Below are positions 20,443-28,608 of a DNA stretch of 33,643 nt, piece by piece (positions within the stretch are counted from its first letter, which is position 1; each line of letters opens with the position of its first letter). A model generated the notes under the pieces. That model saw only the letters and a program-made list of their open reading frames with translations, had not been told where the DNA came from and ran no database searches. A program made the translations under genes and the position numbers. The stretch is from a virus: positions 1 to 33,643 of the IMG/VR virus record IMGVR_UViG_3300046001_002224, one strand, 5' to 3'.

Positions 20443-22008
20443 TTAAGATAAAGTTGTTCCTGTTACTGTGAATGTTCGGCATCTAAAAGAATAAGAAGTA
20501 CTTGTTTTTCCTCTTGCATCAATTCTGTGGTCAGACCAAGAAACGATTGCAGAAGAAGTAGAAGAATTATAGCTTGTAGAAGTCCATACTACCGATAAAC
20601 TTGTTATGCTAAAAGGTGAATAATTCCACGCAGTAGAAGCACCGTAGTTTAGTATCGAAAACGCTTCGCATGCATTAGGTATTCTCCATGTACTAAAACC
20701 ACCAACACTTAAAGCTGTAGCATTAGTTAAAGCATTCGCCCAAGTTTCTAATGGAAAAGCACCTTTATACCAACCTAAAACAGTTGAGCCATCGTATGTA
20801 CTCCAATCAATTATAATTCCGTTCGTGTAGGTTTGCGTTCCTACCTCAGAAGTGAAACGGTTTGTATTTCCGAATGGATTGTCTGAGTTTAAAGTAGTGA
20901 AATTTACAAGCCTACCGATTTCTAAATCACCATCATCGTTTGTCGCATAACTCGTTGTTTGTCCCGTTTTCATAAGTTTAGCACCTACGGGAACACTAGC
21001 GGAATCAGGCAACACCACTTGAAAGTCATTACCCACTTGTGTAACACTTGTTGGAGTTACTACACCGCCCGAATCACTTAGTTGTATATCAACAGTCGAA
21101 CCACTTGCAACAGTACCTTCGATTGTTCCGTTTACTTCGAGTGTGGTATCGGGGCATGGAACGCTATCCGCTAGAACAATATCAATGTCGCCACCTGATA
21201 CTATCACATCTTCGGGTATTACTTCTAGTCCGTCTTGCGTAACCGTGACGAATACATCTGTTCCTCCTGAGTACGTTCCTACTAATGCCTCACCAACAAA
21301 CACGTCAACATCTTCACACACAACAGGATTAGGCACTTGAACAACAACACTTCCTTCTGCTAGTATGCTTCCGCTTTCTATTAGTGTGCCGTTAATATAT
21401 TCTATTGTGTATGTACTATCCTGAATAACTTGTATTTCAGTTACACCGCTTGGAATAGTGTTTGAGTATAGCTCGTTACCTAGTGAATCAGTTGTTATAG
21501 CTATTGCATCGTCACATACATTACTTGGAACAGTCGCACCGTCACAAGCAATCATATCGTTAGGTATAATCACATCGAATGTAGCAACCCAACCAGCTAA
21601 GTAGTTTTCAAATCTTTCTGTAAATGGTTGTAAGTCTGGATTACCGTCTAGTTGATATAACGCTTCGAATAAAGTTCCACCCTCTAATACTTTAAGTAAA
21701 CGTAACAATACAGCTTGTTGAGTATTAAGTACATCTTGCTCATTATCATTACCTCTAAATTGACCTATCGCAGTATTGTCAATTGCTTCTTTGGAGATGT
21801 CTACAATATCCATGGCCATAACAGAAATGTTATAACGAATAATATTTTTTTCTATTGTAGCGTTATTTACAACAACGTGAGATAGTGGAAAAATAGTTTG
21901 TTTCTTAAGGTCTACACGGAATATATCACCATAGGTAATAGTGTTGACAAACTCGTCTTGAGCCAACTGAACCCTAATTTTTTCCGTTATGTTGTAAAAG
22001 CCTTGCAT
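20443..22008 (-). CDS. Receptor-binding/fibre candidate with C-terminal DUF1566-like lectin fold
   Basis: 521 residues. The N-terminal roughly 150 residues (ITYGDIFRVDLKKQTIFPL, SVMAMDIVDISKEAI, NYLAGWVATFDVIIPND) look like a conserved virion-attachment module. The middle (about 150-340) is Val/Thr/Gly-rich repeat-like beta structure. The C-terminal roughly 170 residues (GGFSTWRIPNACEA, VVWTSTSY, SYSFRCR) match the Lcl/DUF1566 C-type-lectin-like pattern, suited to binding host surface glycans or proteins. I see no reverse transcriptase or template repeat for variation. Confidence 0.7.
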   Translation of the reverse strand: MQGFYNITEKIRVQLAQDEFVNTITYGDIFRVDLKKQTIFPLSHVVVNNATIEKNIIRYNISVMAMDIVDISKEAIDNTAIGQFRGNDNEQDVLNTQQAVLLRLLKVLEGGTLFEALYQLDGNPDLQPFTERFENYLAGWVATFDVIIPNDMIACDGATVPSNVCDDAIAITTDSLGNELYSNTIPSGVTEIQVIQDSTYTIEYINGTLIESGSILAEGSVVVQVPNPVVCEDVDVFVGEALVGTYSGGTDVFVTVTQDGLEVIPEDVIVSGGDIDIVLADSVPCPDTTLEVNGTIEGTVASGSTVDIQLSDSGGVVTPTSVTQVGNDFQVVLPDSASVPVGAKLMKTGQTTSYATNDDGDLEIGRLVNFTTLNSDNPFGNTNRFTSEVGTQTYTNGIIIDWSTYDGSTVLGWYKGAFPLETWANALTNATALSVGGFSTWRIPNACEAFSILNYGASTAWNYSPFSITSLSVVWTSTSYNSSTSSAIVSWSDHRIDARGKTSTSYSFRCRTFTVTGTTLS

Positions 22009-22016
22009 TTTATTTA

Positions 22017-22024
22017 TATATTTG
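22017..22024 (+). promoter_or_regulatory. TATATTTG -7 box for the plus-strand lipoprotein gene
   Basis: TATATTTG lies 14 bp before the ATG at 22039. A TTG at 21992-21994 is 22 bp upstream, a slightly long but acceptable -33 spacing. Both elements overlap the start region of the minus-strand fibre gene. Confidence 0.6.
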
Positions 22025-22038
22025 TAAAAACATAAAGT

Positions 22039-22332
22039 ATGAAAAAGTTATTATTAGTGTCAGTATTGGGTTTGTTCGCTTGTAACAAGCCAATTATTAA
22101 AGTCAACAACAACGTTAACATGGTTAAGAATGGTTACAAATATCATTACTACCATAATGGAGCATCTATTGACACAAATCAGTTTATCGCTCAAAGTGGT
22201 GATTCTGTTAGGTTGTATTCTGCTATGTCTGTACCTCTTAATCATTATGCTTATCTTATCGTTAACAATGATACTGTTTTGTCGCATAATGGTTTTCAAG
22301 ACACTTGCAACTTGTTTTATATTATTCCTTAA
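22039..22332 (+). CDS. Small plus-strand lipoprotein, moron-like
   Basis: 97 residues. A signal peptide with lipobox (LLLVSVLGLFAC; Cys15) is followed by a mature domain of about 80 residues rich in Asn, Tyr and His, with no known motif. It has its own promoter, is divergent from the fibre gene and convergent with the 22329 gene (4-bp overlap), so it is expressed apart from the late operon. Phage lipoproteins of this size can block superinfection (T5 Llp, TP-J34 Ltp). That role here is inference. Confidence 0.75.
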   Translation: MKKLLLVSVLGLFACNKPIIKVNNNVNMVKNGYKYHYYHNGASIDTNQFIAQSGDSVRLYSAMSVPLNHYAYLIVNNDTVLSHNGFQDTCNLFYIIP

Positions 22333-22787
22333 GGATATACTTCTAGTAGTAAAGATAATGGCTCTGTGCTAGATAAAAGCGCATCTTTTAAAGTTCCACT
22401 TGCATAAGTTCTTATCTTTACTACATTTGAATTTTCTCTGTAAACTCTAACCTCTGTTGTTATTGTTTTTAATGGGCTTGTTGATATAAATAACTTGGTT
22501 GCACCGCCTGAAAAAGCACCCGTACAAGTTAATTCGTAATCACCCACCCCAACTCTAGCAACTGTTACTGTTCCTAATGTATTTCTAAGTGGGAATAGTG
22601 TAGGGTCACTTGTTGAAACTTGTGTTATAATTGCTTTATAGACTGAAGCACCTACCAACTCCAACCCCGTCAACTTTCTACTACCAAACAATCCACCACC
22701 TAAATCCTCACTAACTTCGATTAGATCGGTAGCAGCTAACACACCTGTTGAGTGTGCTGTCATCTCACTTATTCTTACTTCCGCCAT
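22329..22787 (-). CDS. Virion protein, probable fibre or tail accessory
   Basis: 152 residues starting MAEVRISEMTAHSTGVLAAT, then DLIEVSED and SRKLTGLELVGAS. This opening (short beta head, a loop naming an attribute, then SRKLTxxEL) is common at the N-terminus of phage appendage proteins. The C-terminal half is beta-rich. It stands between the connector gene and the fibre gene. Exact role unknown. Confidence 0.6.
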   Translation of the reverse strand: MAEVRISEMTAHSTGVLAATDLIEVSEDLGGGLFGSRKLTGLELVGASVYKAIITQVSTSDPTLFPLRNTLGTVTVARVGVGDYELTCTGAFSGGATKLFISTSPLKTITTEVRVYRENSNVVKIRTYASGTLKDALLSSTEPLSLLLEVYP

Positions 22788-22860
22788 TTTCGTTTAATTT
22801 AGTTAGAAATACAGTTAACTTAATAATGTTTTCTTCTTTTGGTTTATAGTTCTTTCTCAT
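22765..22860 (-). CDS. Tiny coupled reading frame, 31 residues
   Basis: The ATG at 22860-22858 overlaps the connector gene stop (ATGA), reads MRKNYKPKEENIIKLTVFLT and ends at TGA 22767-22765 inside the next gene. The tight coupling is the only support. It may just provide translational coupling. Confidence 0.35.
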   Translation of the reverse strand: MRKNYKPKEENIIKLTVFLTKLNENGGSKNK

Positions 22861-23357
22861 AAGTACCAGCCTGACAAATTAATATCTCTATCGGGGTTTA
22901 TATCGTTATTACTATTCGTGTTGTATTCAGGGAATGTGCTATTATTGTAACACATATAATCTACGAATCTTTTAGTATAGTTTTCAGCTATGCTTCTTTC
23001 TTTCTCAACTAAGAAATCTACCTCTTCTTTACTTACCGTTTCGCTATTCTCACTACCATGCTTATAAACGCCTTTGTTAGCGATTGTATAAGCTGCCCAA
23101 GGTAAATACTCAACCATCGCCCAATGTATCAGCATAGGTTTGATATACGTGTTTACAAGCGTTGTGTAAGGTGAGGCTAAAGTACCCGCAACTATATCAG
23201 TACTAATCTTATTGTAAAGGTCAGTGCCTAAGTAGTTTTGAATGTGAATGTCTTGAGCAATCTTAATGTATTGCACGAATTTATCTACATCAACATTCCC
23301 GTTAAGTGAAGTGCTTTTAGTTAAATCTTCTTTAGTTATAAATAGAGCCTGTGCCAT
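22857..23357 (-). CDS. Probable head-tail connector (DUF6712-like)
   Basis: 166 residues, mostly helical. Phrases FITKEDLTKSTSLNGNVDVD, DIHIQNYLGTDLYNKI and the Trp/Tyr-rich MLIHWAMVEYLPWAAY match a connector-type protein frequent after the portal in Bacteroidota phages, from memory. It starts at the last base of the portal gene. A place in the neck ring is likely. Confidence 0.65.
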   Translation of the reverse strand: MAQALFITKEDLTKSTSLNGNVDVDKFVQYIKIAQDIHIQNYLGTDLYNKISTDIVAGTLASPYTTLVNTYIKPMLIHWAMVEYLPWAAYTIANKGVYKHGSENSETVSKEEVDFLVEKERSIAENYTKRFVDYMCYNNSTFPEYNTNSNNDINPDRDINLSGWYL

Positions 23358-25120
23358 TATTGAAATCTTTTATTTGTTGGTAAAAAACCTTCGTAAGGCA
23401 TATCTTTAGGTGCTGTATAAACTCTTTGATCGTTTACTGCTTTGCCGTCTTTATCCTTATCAGTTAATGGAACAATCTCGCCAGCTTTACGAACTTCAGC
23501 AGGTGTGTACTTCCTAGCTAGTGGTGAATTAGCATCTGACTTTTTAAGATAAGTTTCTCTTACCCATTTATGACCACAAGAACCACCACCTTTATACAAC
23601 CAAATAGAATAAGTGTTAGCGCCTTCAGGACCCCAACCTTCATTAACTACTTGCGAACCCATTTGTATAATATCTTCTTTACGGTAAACTTTATTAGCTT
23701 GAATCATTCGCTTACAGAAGTCACGTGAATCTTCTTTGATGTCACCTGTATATCTGTATCTTGACTTGAATATATTGCCATCTTGTTCACTTGAAGCATT
23801 CGGTCTAGCTGTCCCTGTACTTACAAAATCCCAAACTTTAGATAGTAGGCTTTGTTTAGGATTGTTTAATGATTCTAAATAAGCATCTTCTTGTTCTTCT
23901 AAGTCATAGTTAACATCTTGTGAATCTATAAGCTCCCACCCTTCCATTTCATCGTCAGCGTACTTATCTAATTCATTAAATATCTTCTCATCCACTTGCT
24001 TACTCATAGCAACCTCCTCAGACTTCTGCTCATCAGCTTCAATATCTTCAAACAAGTTTAAACGTCTAAAGAATAAGTCTAAGCTAATATTATTGAACGC
24101 CAATACTTCTGCAATAGCGTCTAAGTGAATGTCTTGTGGTGGTCGTATAACTGTATTATGGAAATACTTAGCAGCTACTTCTATTTCAGCAGCATTAGAA
24201 CTGAATCCTTGCCCGTCAGGTGAAATACCTACAAGCATAGAAGATGTAATACAATGACCTACTAATATCTTGTTTCTACATTCAGTTGATAAGTAGTTGT
24301 AATGGTCGGGCGCATCGTTTAATGGAATATCATCAACCGTAGTTTTTTGTTCCTGGTTGTTGTTGAATGATACTATCACCTTCTGACCTCTAGCACCTGT
24401 TAACTTACCTAGAACCTTCTTAGCTTGAATCTTCTGTTGTTCTTCTGTTGGTACACCATTATTAAAGTTAACTACCTTTGTACCACTAAATCCATTATCT
24501 ACATCATTGATTAAGTACTCAGATATACGCTCTTCTAAAATACAATAGTCTAAGCATGGTTCGTAAGCAACTGCTGAGAAGTATTTACGTCCAACTGATT
24601 GCGCTCCAAATACAATTAACTCAATCCCTTCCTTAGATGTTCCAAACGCTGGGATTCGCTTAGGAGGAAATGCTTTAGTATCTGACCAATTGTCAGAATA
24701 GTAGTAACCTGTTATATTACCATCCTTATCGCACTTCTCAGGTCGAATAAGGTTAATAGGCATATGTTTAACCTGAACTATCTTATTATGTGCCTTATTG
24801 TATATTAACTGATATGCACCTTGTCCTAAATGATACAAATTATCACCCGCTGCTCTTAAGTCGTTAGGTCTAAACAACGATAACATCTGTGCAAAGTCAT
24901 TAGGTCGCTTATTAGCGTTCTTAGCATACAATCCACGTCCGTACATTAGACGAACTATGTTGTTGATAATAGAGCCGTTTGTTGTAGAATTTCGTCTACG
25001 GTCAATAAGCCATGTATAATAGTCGTTATCTTCACCGTATTCAACCCATTTATCTCTACCATCTTCTATAATCTGTGGTTGAGTGTAAGATGATAACTCT
25101 AAAATATGCGTGTTATTCAT
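23357..25120 (-). CDS. Portal protein with C-terminal extra domain
   Basis: 587 residues. Residues about 1-370 form the portal part (RRRNSTTNGSIINNIVRLMY, GRGLYAKNA, QVKHMPINLIRPEKC, SSMLVGISPDGQGFSSNAAE). An acidic linker (about 370-430) leads to a C-terminal domain (SRDFCKRMIQANKVYRKEDI, GWGPEGANTYSIWLYKGGGS, CGHKWVRETYLKK) that looks like a MuF-related or other minor-head domain fused to the portal. The portal forms the packaging channel. The extra domain may enter the head. It overlaps the upstream gene by 8 bp. Confidence 0.85.
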   Translation of the reverse strand: MNNTHILELSSYTQPQIIEDGRDKWVEYGEDNDYYTWLIDRRRNSTTNGSIINNIVRLMYGRGLYAKNANKRPNDFAQMLSLFRPNDLRAAGDNLYHLGQGAYQLIYNKAHNKIVQVKHMPINLIRPEKCDKDGNITGYYYSDNWSDTKAFPPKRIPAFGTSKEGIELIVFGAQSVGRKYFSAVAYEPCLDYCILEERISEYLINDVDNGFSGTKVVNFNNGVPTEEQQKIQAKKVLGKLTGARGQKVIVSFNNNQEQKTTVDDIPLNDAPDHYNYLSTECRNKILVGHCITSSMLVGISPDGQGFSSNAAEIEVAAKYFHNTVIRPPQDIHLDAIAEVLAFNNISLDLFFRRLNLFEDIEADEQKSEEVAMSKQVDEKIFNELDKYADDEMEGWELIDSQDVNYDLEEQEDAYLESLNNPKQSLLSKVWDFVSTGTARPNASSEQDGNIFKSRYRYTGDIKEDSRDFCKRMIQANKVYRKEDIIQMGSQVVNEGWGPEGANTYSIWLYKGGGSCGHKWVRETYLKKSDANSPLARKYTPAEVRKAGEIVPLTDKDKDGKAVNDQRVYTAPKDMPYEGFLPTNKRFQ

Positions 25121-25442
25121 AAACTATAAATTCGTTATCTGTTGTATTCTGAATATACTCACCGTTATTGATTGTATATGTAGTAGCAGATTGATTAGTG
25201 CAAAATATTTTATCTTTGTAAACTACGTTAGCACCGTCTAAAACTGTTAACGTATAAGTATGACCTTCAACTAATGTGATTATCTTAGATATTACAGCGT
25301 AGTAATCTAACTGAGTTATAGTAATAGCGTATGTAACAGAATCTCTAGTTGTTTCATCTGTAATAATCATACTATCCGCAGCGTAAGCACGGGGAATAAT
25401 CTTGAACGTTTGCGATAAAGCAGATTGTTGTAATACTAACAT
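25113..25442 (-). CDS. Small beta-rich virion-associated candidate
   Basis: 109 residues starting MLVLQQSALSQTFKIIPRAY. Alternating hydrophobic strands suggest a beta-sandwich (SVTYAITITQLDYYAVISK, GHTYTLTVLDG). It immediately precedes the portal and overlaps it by 8 bp, so a structural role is likely. Function not recognised. Confidence 0.6.
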   Translation of the reverse strand: MLVLQQSALSQTFKIIPRAYAADSMIITDETTRDSVTYAITITQLDYYAVISKIITLVEGHTYTLTVLDGANVVYKDKIFCTNQSATTYTINNGEYIQNTTDNEFIVYE

Positions 25443-25465
25443 ATACTATTATAACTAAATAGTTG

Positions 25466-25473
25466 TATATTTG
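25466..25473 (+). promoter_or_regulatory. TATATTTG -7 box for the plus-strand gene pair
   Basis: TATATTTG lies 16 bp before the ATG at 25490. No TTG was found at the -33 spacing. The box shows that the ATG at 25463 would lie upstream of the transcript start, so 25490 is preferred. Confidence 0.55.
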
Positions 25474-25489
25474 TTTTAAAATAGATGTT

Positions 25490-25759
25490 ATGAACCCTGA
25501 ACAACGAGCAGAATCATTAGTATATATGATGCAGCAGAATGATAGAGTTATGCCTAATGAGTACGCTATTAAATGTGCTATTATTACAGTTGATACTATA
25601 TTAAGTTATCCTACAAGTTTAACGTATGATATTGTTTGGTATGAATTTGTCAAGACTGATTTAACCTTTACTTATTCTGAACCCATGGAATCGTTTAAAC
25701 TGAATGCTTTAGAGTATTGGTGTAATGTTCGTGAATACTTGGTAAAACAAAAAATATGA
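25490..25759 (+). CDS. Plus-strand YW-box small protein, moron-like
   Basis: 89 residues starting MNPEQRAESLVYMMQQNDRV. It matches the 6254-6493 protein in three blocks: an N-terminal helix with an Ala-x2-Leu pattern, IKCAIITVDTIL in the middle, and EYWCNVREYLVKQ at the end. An apparent paralogue placed against the direction of the late genes with its own -7 box points to gene capture or duplication. Function unknown. Confidence 0.7.
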   Translation: MNPEQRAESLVYMMQQNDRVMPNEYAIKCAIITVDTILSYPTSLTYDIVWYEFVKTDLTFTYSEPMESFKLNALEYWCNVREYLVKQKI

Positions 25760-25917
25760 GGCAAATACAAATAATACAATATATGGCTCAAGTAGTTGAA
25801 GCGTATATTTACAGACTCAAAGGTGTTGAAGTTAAAATAGACTTAATGCAAATTATTAACGACCAGCGTCAATTGAATATGTTGATTGATGCTTATAATC
25901 ATGTGAATAAAGATTAG
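25756..25917 (+). CDS. Second plus-strand small gene, 53 residues
   Basis: The ATG at 25756 overlaps the preceding TGA (ATGA). The product begins MRQIQIIQYMAQVVEAYIYR and ends at TAG 25915-25917. Helical, with an alternative ATG at codon 10. Coupling to the upstream gene supports translation. No family recognised. Confidence 0.6.
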   Translation: MRQIQIIQYMAQVVEAYIYRLKGVEVKIDLMQIINDQRQLNMLIDAYNHVNKD

Positions 25918-25923
25918 TAAACC

Positions 25924-25951
25924 AAAAAACCCCCACCAATTAAGATGAGGG
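25924..25951 (-). terminator. Terminator after the tail-tube gene
   Basis: Minus-strand CCCTCA (25951-25946) pairs with TGGGGG (25935-25930) including one U-G, followed by six U. The wobble is only available to minus-strand RNA, so it serves the 25971-26513 gene rather than the plus-strand pair. Confidence 0.75.
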
Positions 25952-25970
25952 CTTCCTTTACAAAGGAGTA

Positions 25971-26513
25971 TTAAGCCCCTAATACAATAGTCACTCCAGC
26001 AGTAGTCAACAACGCATCTGTTGTAGCTTCCATGAAGTTAGCAGGTACAGGTTCCATTCCTACAAGTGTCAAAGTGTAACCGCTTAAGTCACCCATTGCA
26101 GCACCTGTTGTAATAGTTCCACCTGTTACATCCATACCGTGCTTTAAACCGCACATGAAGTAGTTAGAGTTATTATCTACAACGATAACAGTTGGATTTC
26201 CGTAAGCTAACAATTTCACTTGTTTATGAGTAGCAATGTCTTGCTTAGTCAAGGTTAAGTTTAATGTTTGCTCAAAGTAAGTAGTACCCGTATCTCTTGA
26301 AGTTACAATTGTTTGTTCAAATGAACTAGCCGCCCCTTTAAGGTCGTACTTATATCCGCTCGGTGTACCCGTTACGGTTTCAACAACATCAGTATTAGTA
26401 GAATCATAAGTTACCCCTGTCATGTCACCTTGGTTCATGAAGAAGATAGCCTTAAGCCCACCTACTGTGTCTTTACAAGGAAGTAATCTCCCTAATGATA
26501 AATCACAAGCCAT
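25971..26513 (-). CDS. Probable major tail tube protein
   Basis: 180 residues starting MACDLSLGRLLPCKDTVGGL. The beta-rich body with FEQTLNLTLTKQD, LLAYGNPTVIVVDNN and the end phrase TLTLVGMEPVPANF fits tail-tube-like proteins of Bacteroidota siphoviruses as I know them. It is flanked by two strong terminators, so it could be expressed as its own abundant message. A different head or tail structural role is possible. Confidence 0.65.
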   Translation of the reverse strand: MACDLSLGRLLPCKDTVGGLKAIFFMNQGDMTGVTYDSTNTDVVETVTGTPSGYKYDLKGAASSFEQTIVTSRDTGTTYFEQTLNLTLTKQDIATHKQVKLLAYGNPTVIVVDNNSNYFMCGLKHGMDVTGGTITTGAAMGDLSGYTLTLVGMEPVPANFMEATTDALLTTAGVTIVLGA

Positions 26514-26526
26514 ATTTTTATAGTAT

Positions 26527-26563
26527 TAAAAAAGGGGTAGGCGTTTATTTCACCCACCCCTTT
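26527..26563 (-). terminator. Strong terminator after the major capsid gene
   Basis: Minus-strand AAAGGGGT (26563-26556) pairs perfectly over 8 bp with ACCCCTTT (26538-26531), loop 17 nt, followed by TTT. Confidence 0.85.
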
Positions 26564-26580
26564 CAAGTTATTTAATTAAA

Positions 26581-27534
26581 TTAGTTTGCTCCGTTTGTGA
26601 TACCGTAAGTAACGATGTCAGTAACATTACCGTAGTTAACAGCACCTGTATACTTCATAATGAAACGTACATTTTCTGAACCGTCGATGTCTTCCATGTC
26701 GATAACCTTAACCGCTTGTGTATCGTTTAACAATCCTGTACCGAAATACAAGTTATCCTTGTAAGTAGCGATTGCAACTGTTGAAGTCATACCCTTACAC
26801 ATTACCAAAGGAACTCCGTCAATAGATACAGAACCATCAGTGTACCACATTGTACCCATTGCATTGATACCGTTTGAACCAAGTCCTGAAGTACCGTAAC
26901 CACCTAACGCTTGAATGTAAGCCTTAAAGATAGCTTGTGAACAGTAGATAGCGAATCCTTCATGTCCCCATAAACGGTCAGGAACAGCAGCGATAATCTT
27001 ACGCAATTCAACAATGATAGTTGAAGCAGATACAGCAGCACCAGCAACTTCTTGAGCTGAAGGTAAAGCAGCATCAGCAGCTAATAAAGTTTCAAATCCA
27101 TCAAACTCACCAGCGTTAGCAGTAACACCCGACCAGATAGTTGTTTCCGTCTTAGCAGCAACTTTAGCTGAGATGTGAGCGATTAAGAAGTCAGCGAATG
27201 ACTTAGGTAGTACGTCGTGAGCAGAATAACCCATTGATACCGCATCCCAATCACTTCTGAAGTCAGCCTTACACAATTGTAAATTTACCTTTAATGATTC
27301 AGGTTGTAATGAACGCTCAGTTAATGTAACAGTTGATGTTGGGTCAAAGTCACATCCACCATTCTTAACGATGTCGTTAACTGAGATGTTTTTTAATGTT
27401 TCTTTATACTTGATGTTCGGTTTAATCGTAATCAAGTTTGCATCTAGTGTATTAGCACTTAAGATAGCAGCAGCGATATACTTACCAGCGAATTCACCTG
27501 CGTAAGTAGTAGTCATTGATGTTGTTGTAGCCAT
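26581..27534 (-). CDS. Major capsid protein
   Basis: 317 residues, the size of a compact HK97-fold capsid protein. Typical segments: TTYAGEFAGKYIAAAILSAN at the start, CDFDPTSTVTLTERSLQPES, VNLQLCKADFRSDWDAVSMG, and a C-terminal VRFIMKYTGAVNYGN. No N-terminal delta-domain is evident; the separate scaffold-like gene would supply that function. It lies after protease, scaffold and decoration genes, and is followed by a strong terminator. Confidence 0.88.
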   Translation of the reverse strand: MATTTSMTTTYAGEFAGKYIAAAILSANTLDANLITIKPNIKYKETLKNISVNDIVKNGGCDFDPTSTVTLTERSLQPESLKVNLQLCKADFRSDWDAVSMGYSAHDVLPKSFADFLIAHISAKVAAKTETTIWSGVTANAGEFDGFETLLAADAALPSAQEVAGAAVSASTIIVELRKIIAAVPDRLWGHEGFAIYCSQAIFKAYIQALGGYGTSGLGSNGINAMGTMWYTDGSVSIDGVPLVMCKGMTSTVAIATYKDNLYFGTGLLNDTQAVKVIDMEDIDGSENVRFIMKYTGAVNYGNVTDIVTYGITNGAN

Positions 27535-27561
27535 TTCTTTATATTATTTAATTAGTTCTTA

Positions 27562-27996
27562 TTATGATGGGTCTGTTGCAGTAATACCACCGTTAGCAGC
27601 ACAAGCACCTGAAACTAACCATTGAGAGTTAGATGAGTCAGCAACTAAGTAAACCCAGTCACCGATTGATTCAGCAGAAGCAACGAAGTTAATTTGGTCT
27701 TCCCCAGCAGCAGGAACTCCAGCAACCGTTGAACCCATGTCAGCGATAATACCATTGATGTTGTCACCTTCAGCAGAATCGATAATCCAATTGTCAGTAG
27801 CGAAAGCAGCCCCTACAACAAATCGAAAGTTTAAACCTTCAGCAAGTGTTGGAAGTGTTACTGTTTTACCAGCAGCAGCGTCTAGGATAAAAGTTTTACC
27901 ACTATCAGCAGCAGTAAGTGTTTGAGCAGCAGAAAGAACTTCTACTTTTACTCTTTGACGTGATACGTCATTTGATGTTGTTACAGTTGTACTCAT
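27562..27996 (-). CDS. Probable capsid decoration/head fibre protein
   Basis: 144 residues, Ala/Gly/Thr-rich. The phrase SAAQTLTAADSGKTFILDAA followed by KTVTLPTLAEGLNFRFVV is a beta-fold seen in phage decoration-like proteins. It lies directly before the capsid gene, where decoration proteins are usual. The assignment is by pattern and place. Confidence 0.55.
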   Translation of the reverse strand: MSTTVTTSNDVSRQRVKVEVLSAAQTLTAADSGKTFILDAAAGKTVTLPTLAEGLNFRFVVGAAFATDNWIIDSAEGDNINGIIADMGSTVAGVPAAGEDQINFVASAESIGDWVYLVADSSNSQWLVSGACAANGGITATDPS

Positions 27997-28001
27997 TTTT
28001 T

Positions 28002-28577
28002 TTATTTATATAATTTAGTTAAAATCTTATCTATTGGAGTTTGAGAACTTTTCTTAGCGTATCTAAAAACTTCAACAGCTTGTGCATTTTCAGGGTTGTG
28101 ATTGATTGGTTCAGCAGCAGGTTGATCGTCCGATAACTCAACTTTAGTTAACTCAGCAATCTTGGCTTCTAATTCAGCAATCTTAGCATCTTTATCGTCT
28201 TGTGCTGAAAACTGAGTTTCTTTAACGATTGATTCAATTACTTTCTTAGCAGTTGGCGCTTGTGGTTGTGCCATCTCAGTTTCTTGAGGTGCTTCCACCT
28301 CTACTTCTACCTCAGCTTCTTCTTGCTTTTCATTGATAGCAGCGATAACACCTTCTACTTCAACTACAAGTACACGACCATCTTCTAGTTCGTACTCACC
28401 GATTGGCAATGCAACTTTAGCGTCTTCGGTAATAACGAATACAGGCTGCTCTACCTCGAACATATCCGCTTCGATAACAGTAACTCCATCGTTAAGTTTC
28501 ATTTGCTCTAGCTTAACCTCTACTGCTTTTAAACCTACTTTGCGTAGGATTGTGTTGATTGTTTCCTTCATAATCAT
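28002..28577 (-). CDS. Scaffold-like protein
   Basis: 191 residues, very acidic. A beta N-terminal part (VFVITEDAKVALPIGEYEL) is followed by a Glu/Val-rich stretch and a coiled coil (DAKIAELEAKIAELTKVEL), then a short basic end (ILTKLYK). An acidic, coiled-coil protein between protease and capsid genes is the usual scaffold arrangement. It may be cut by the upstream protease during maturation. Confidence 0.6.
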   Translation of the reverse strand: MIMKETINTILRKVGLKAVEVKLEQMKLNDGVTVIEADMFEVEQPVFVITEDAKVALPIGEYELEDGRVLVVEVEGVIAAINEKQEEAEVEVEVEAPQETEMAQPQAPTAKKVIESIVKETQFSAQDDKDAKIAELEAKIAELTKVELSDDQPAAEPINHNPENAQAVEVFRYAKKSSQTPIDKILTKLYK

Positions 28578-28608
28578 TTAACTATTTAATTTATATTCTG
28601 TTGTAAAT

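Noticed and set aside
20443-20960. Diversity-generating retroelement target in the lectin-like tip
   Set aside because: The fold type is right, but there is no reverse transcriptase, no template repeat and no accessory gene in the complete genome.
23868-23884. ATTCTAAA-like operator inside the portal gene
   Set aside because: It lies in coding sequence, without a -7 box at the proper distance, and is expected by chance in AT-rich DNA.
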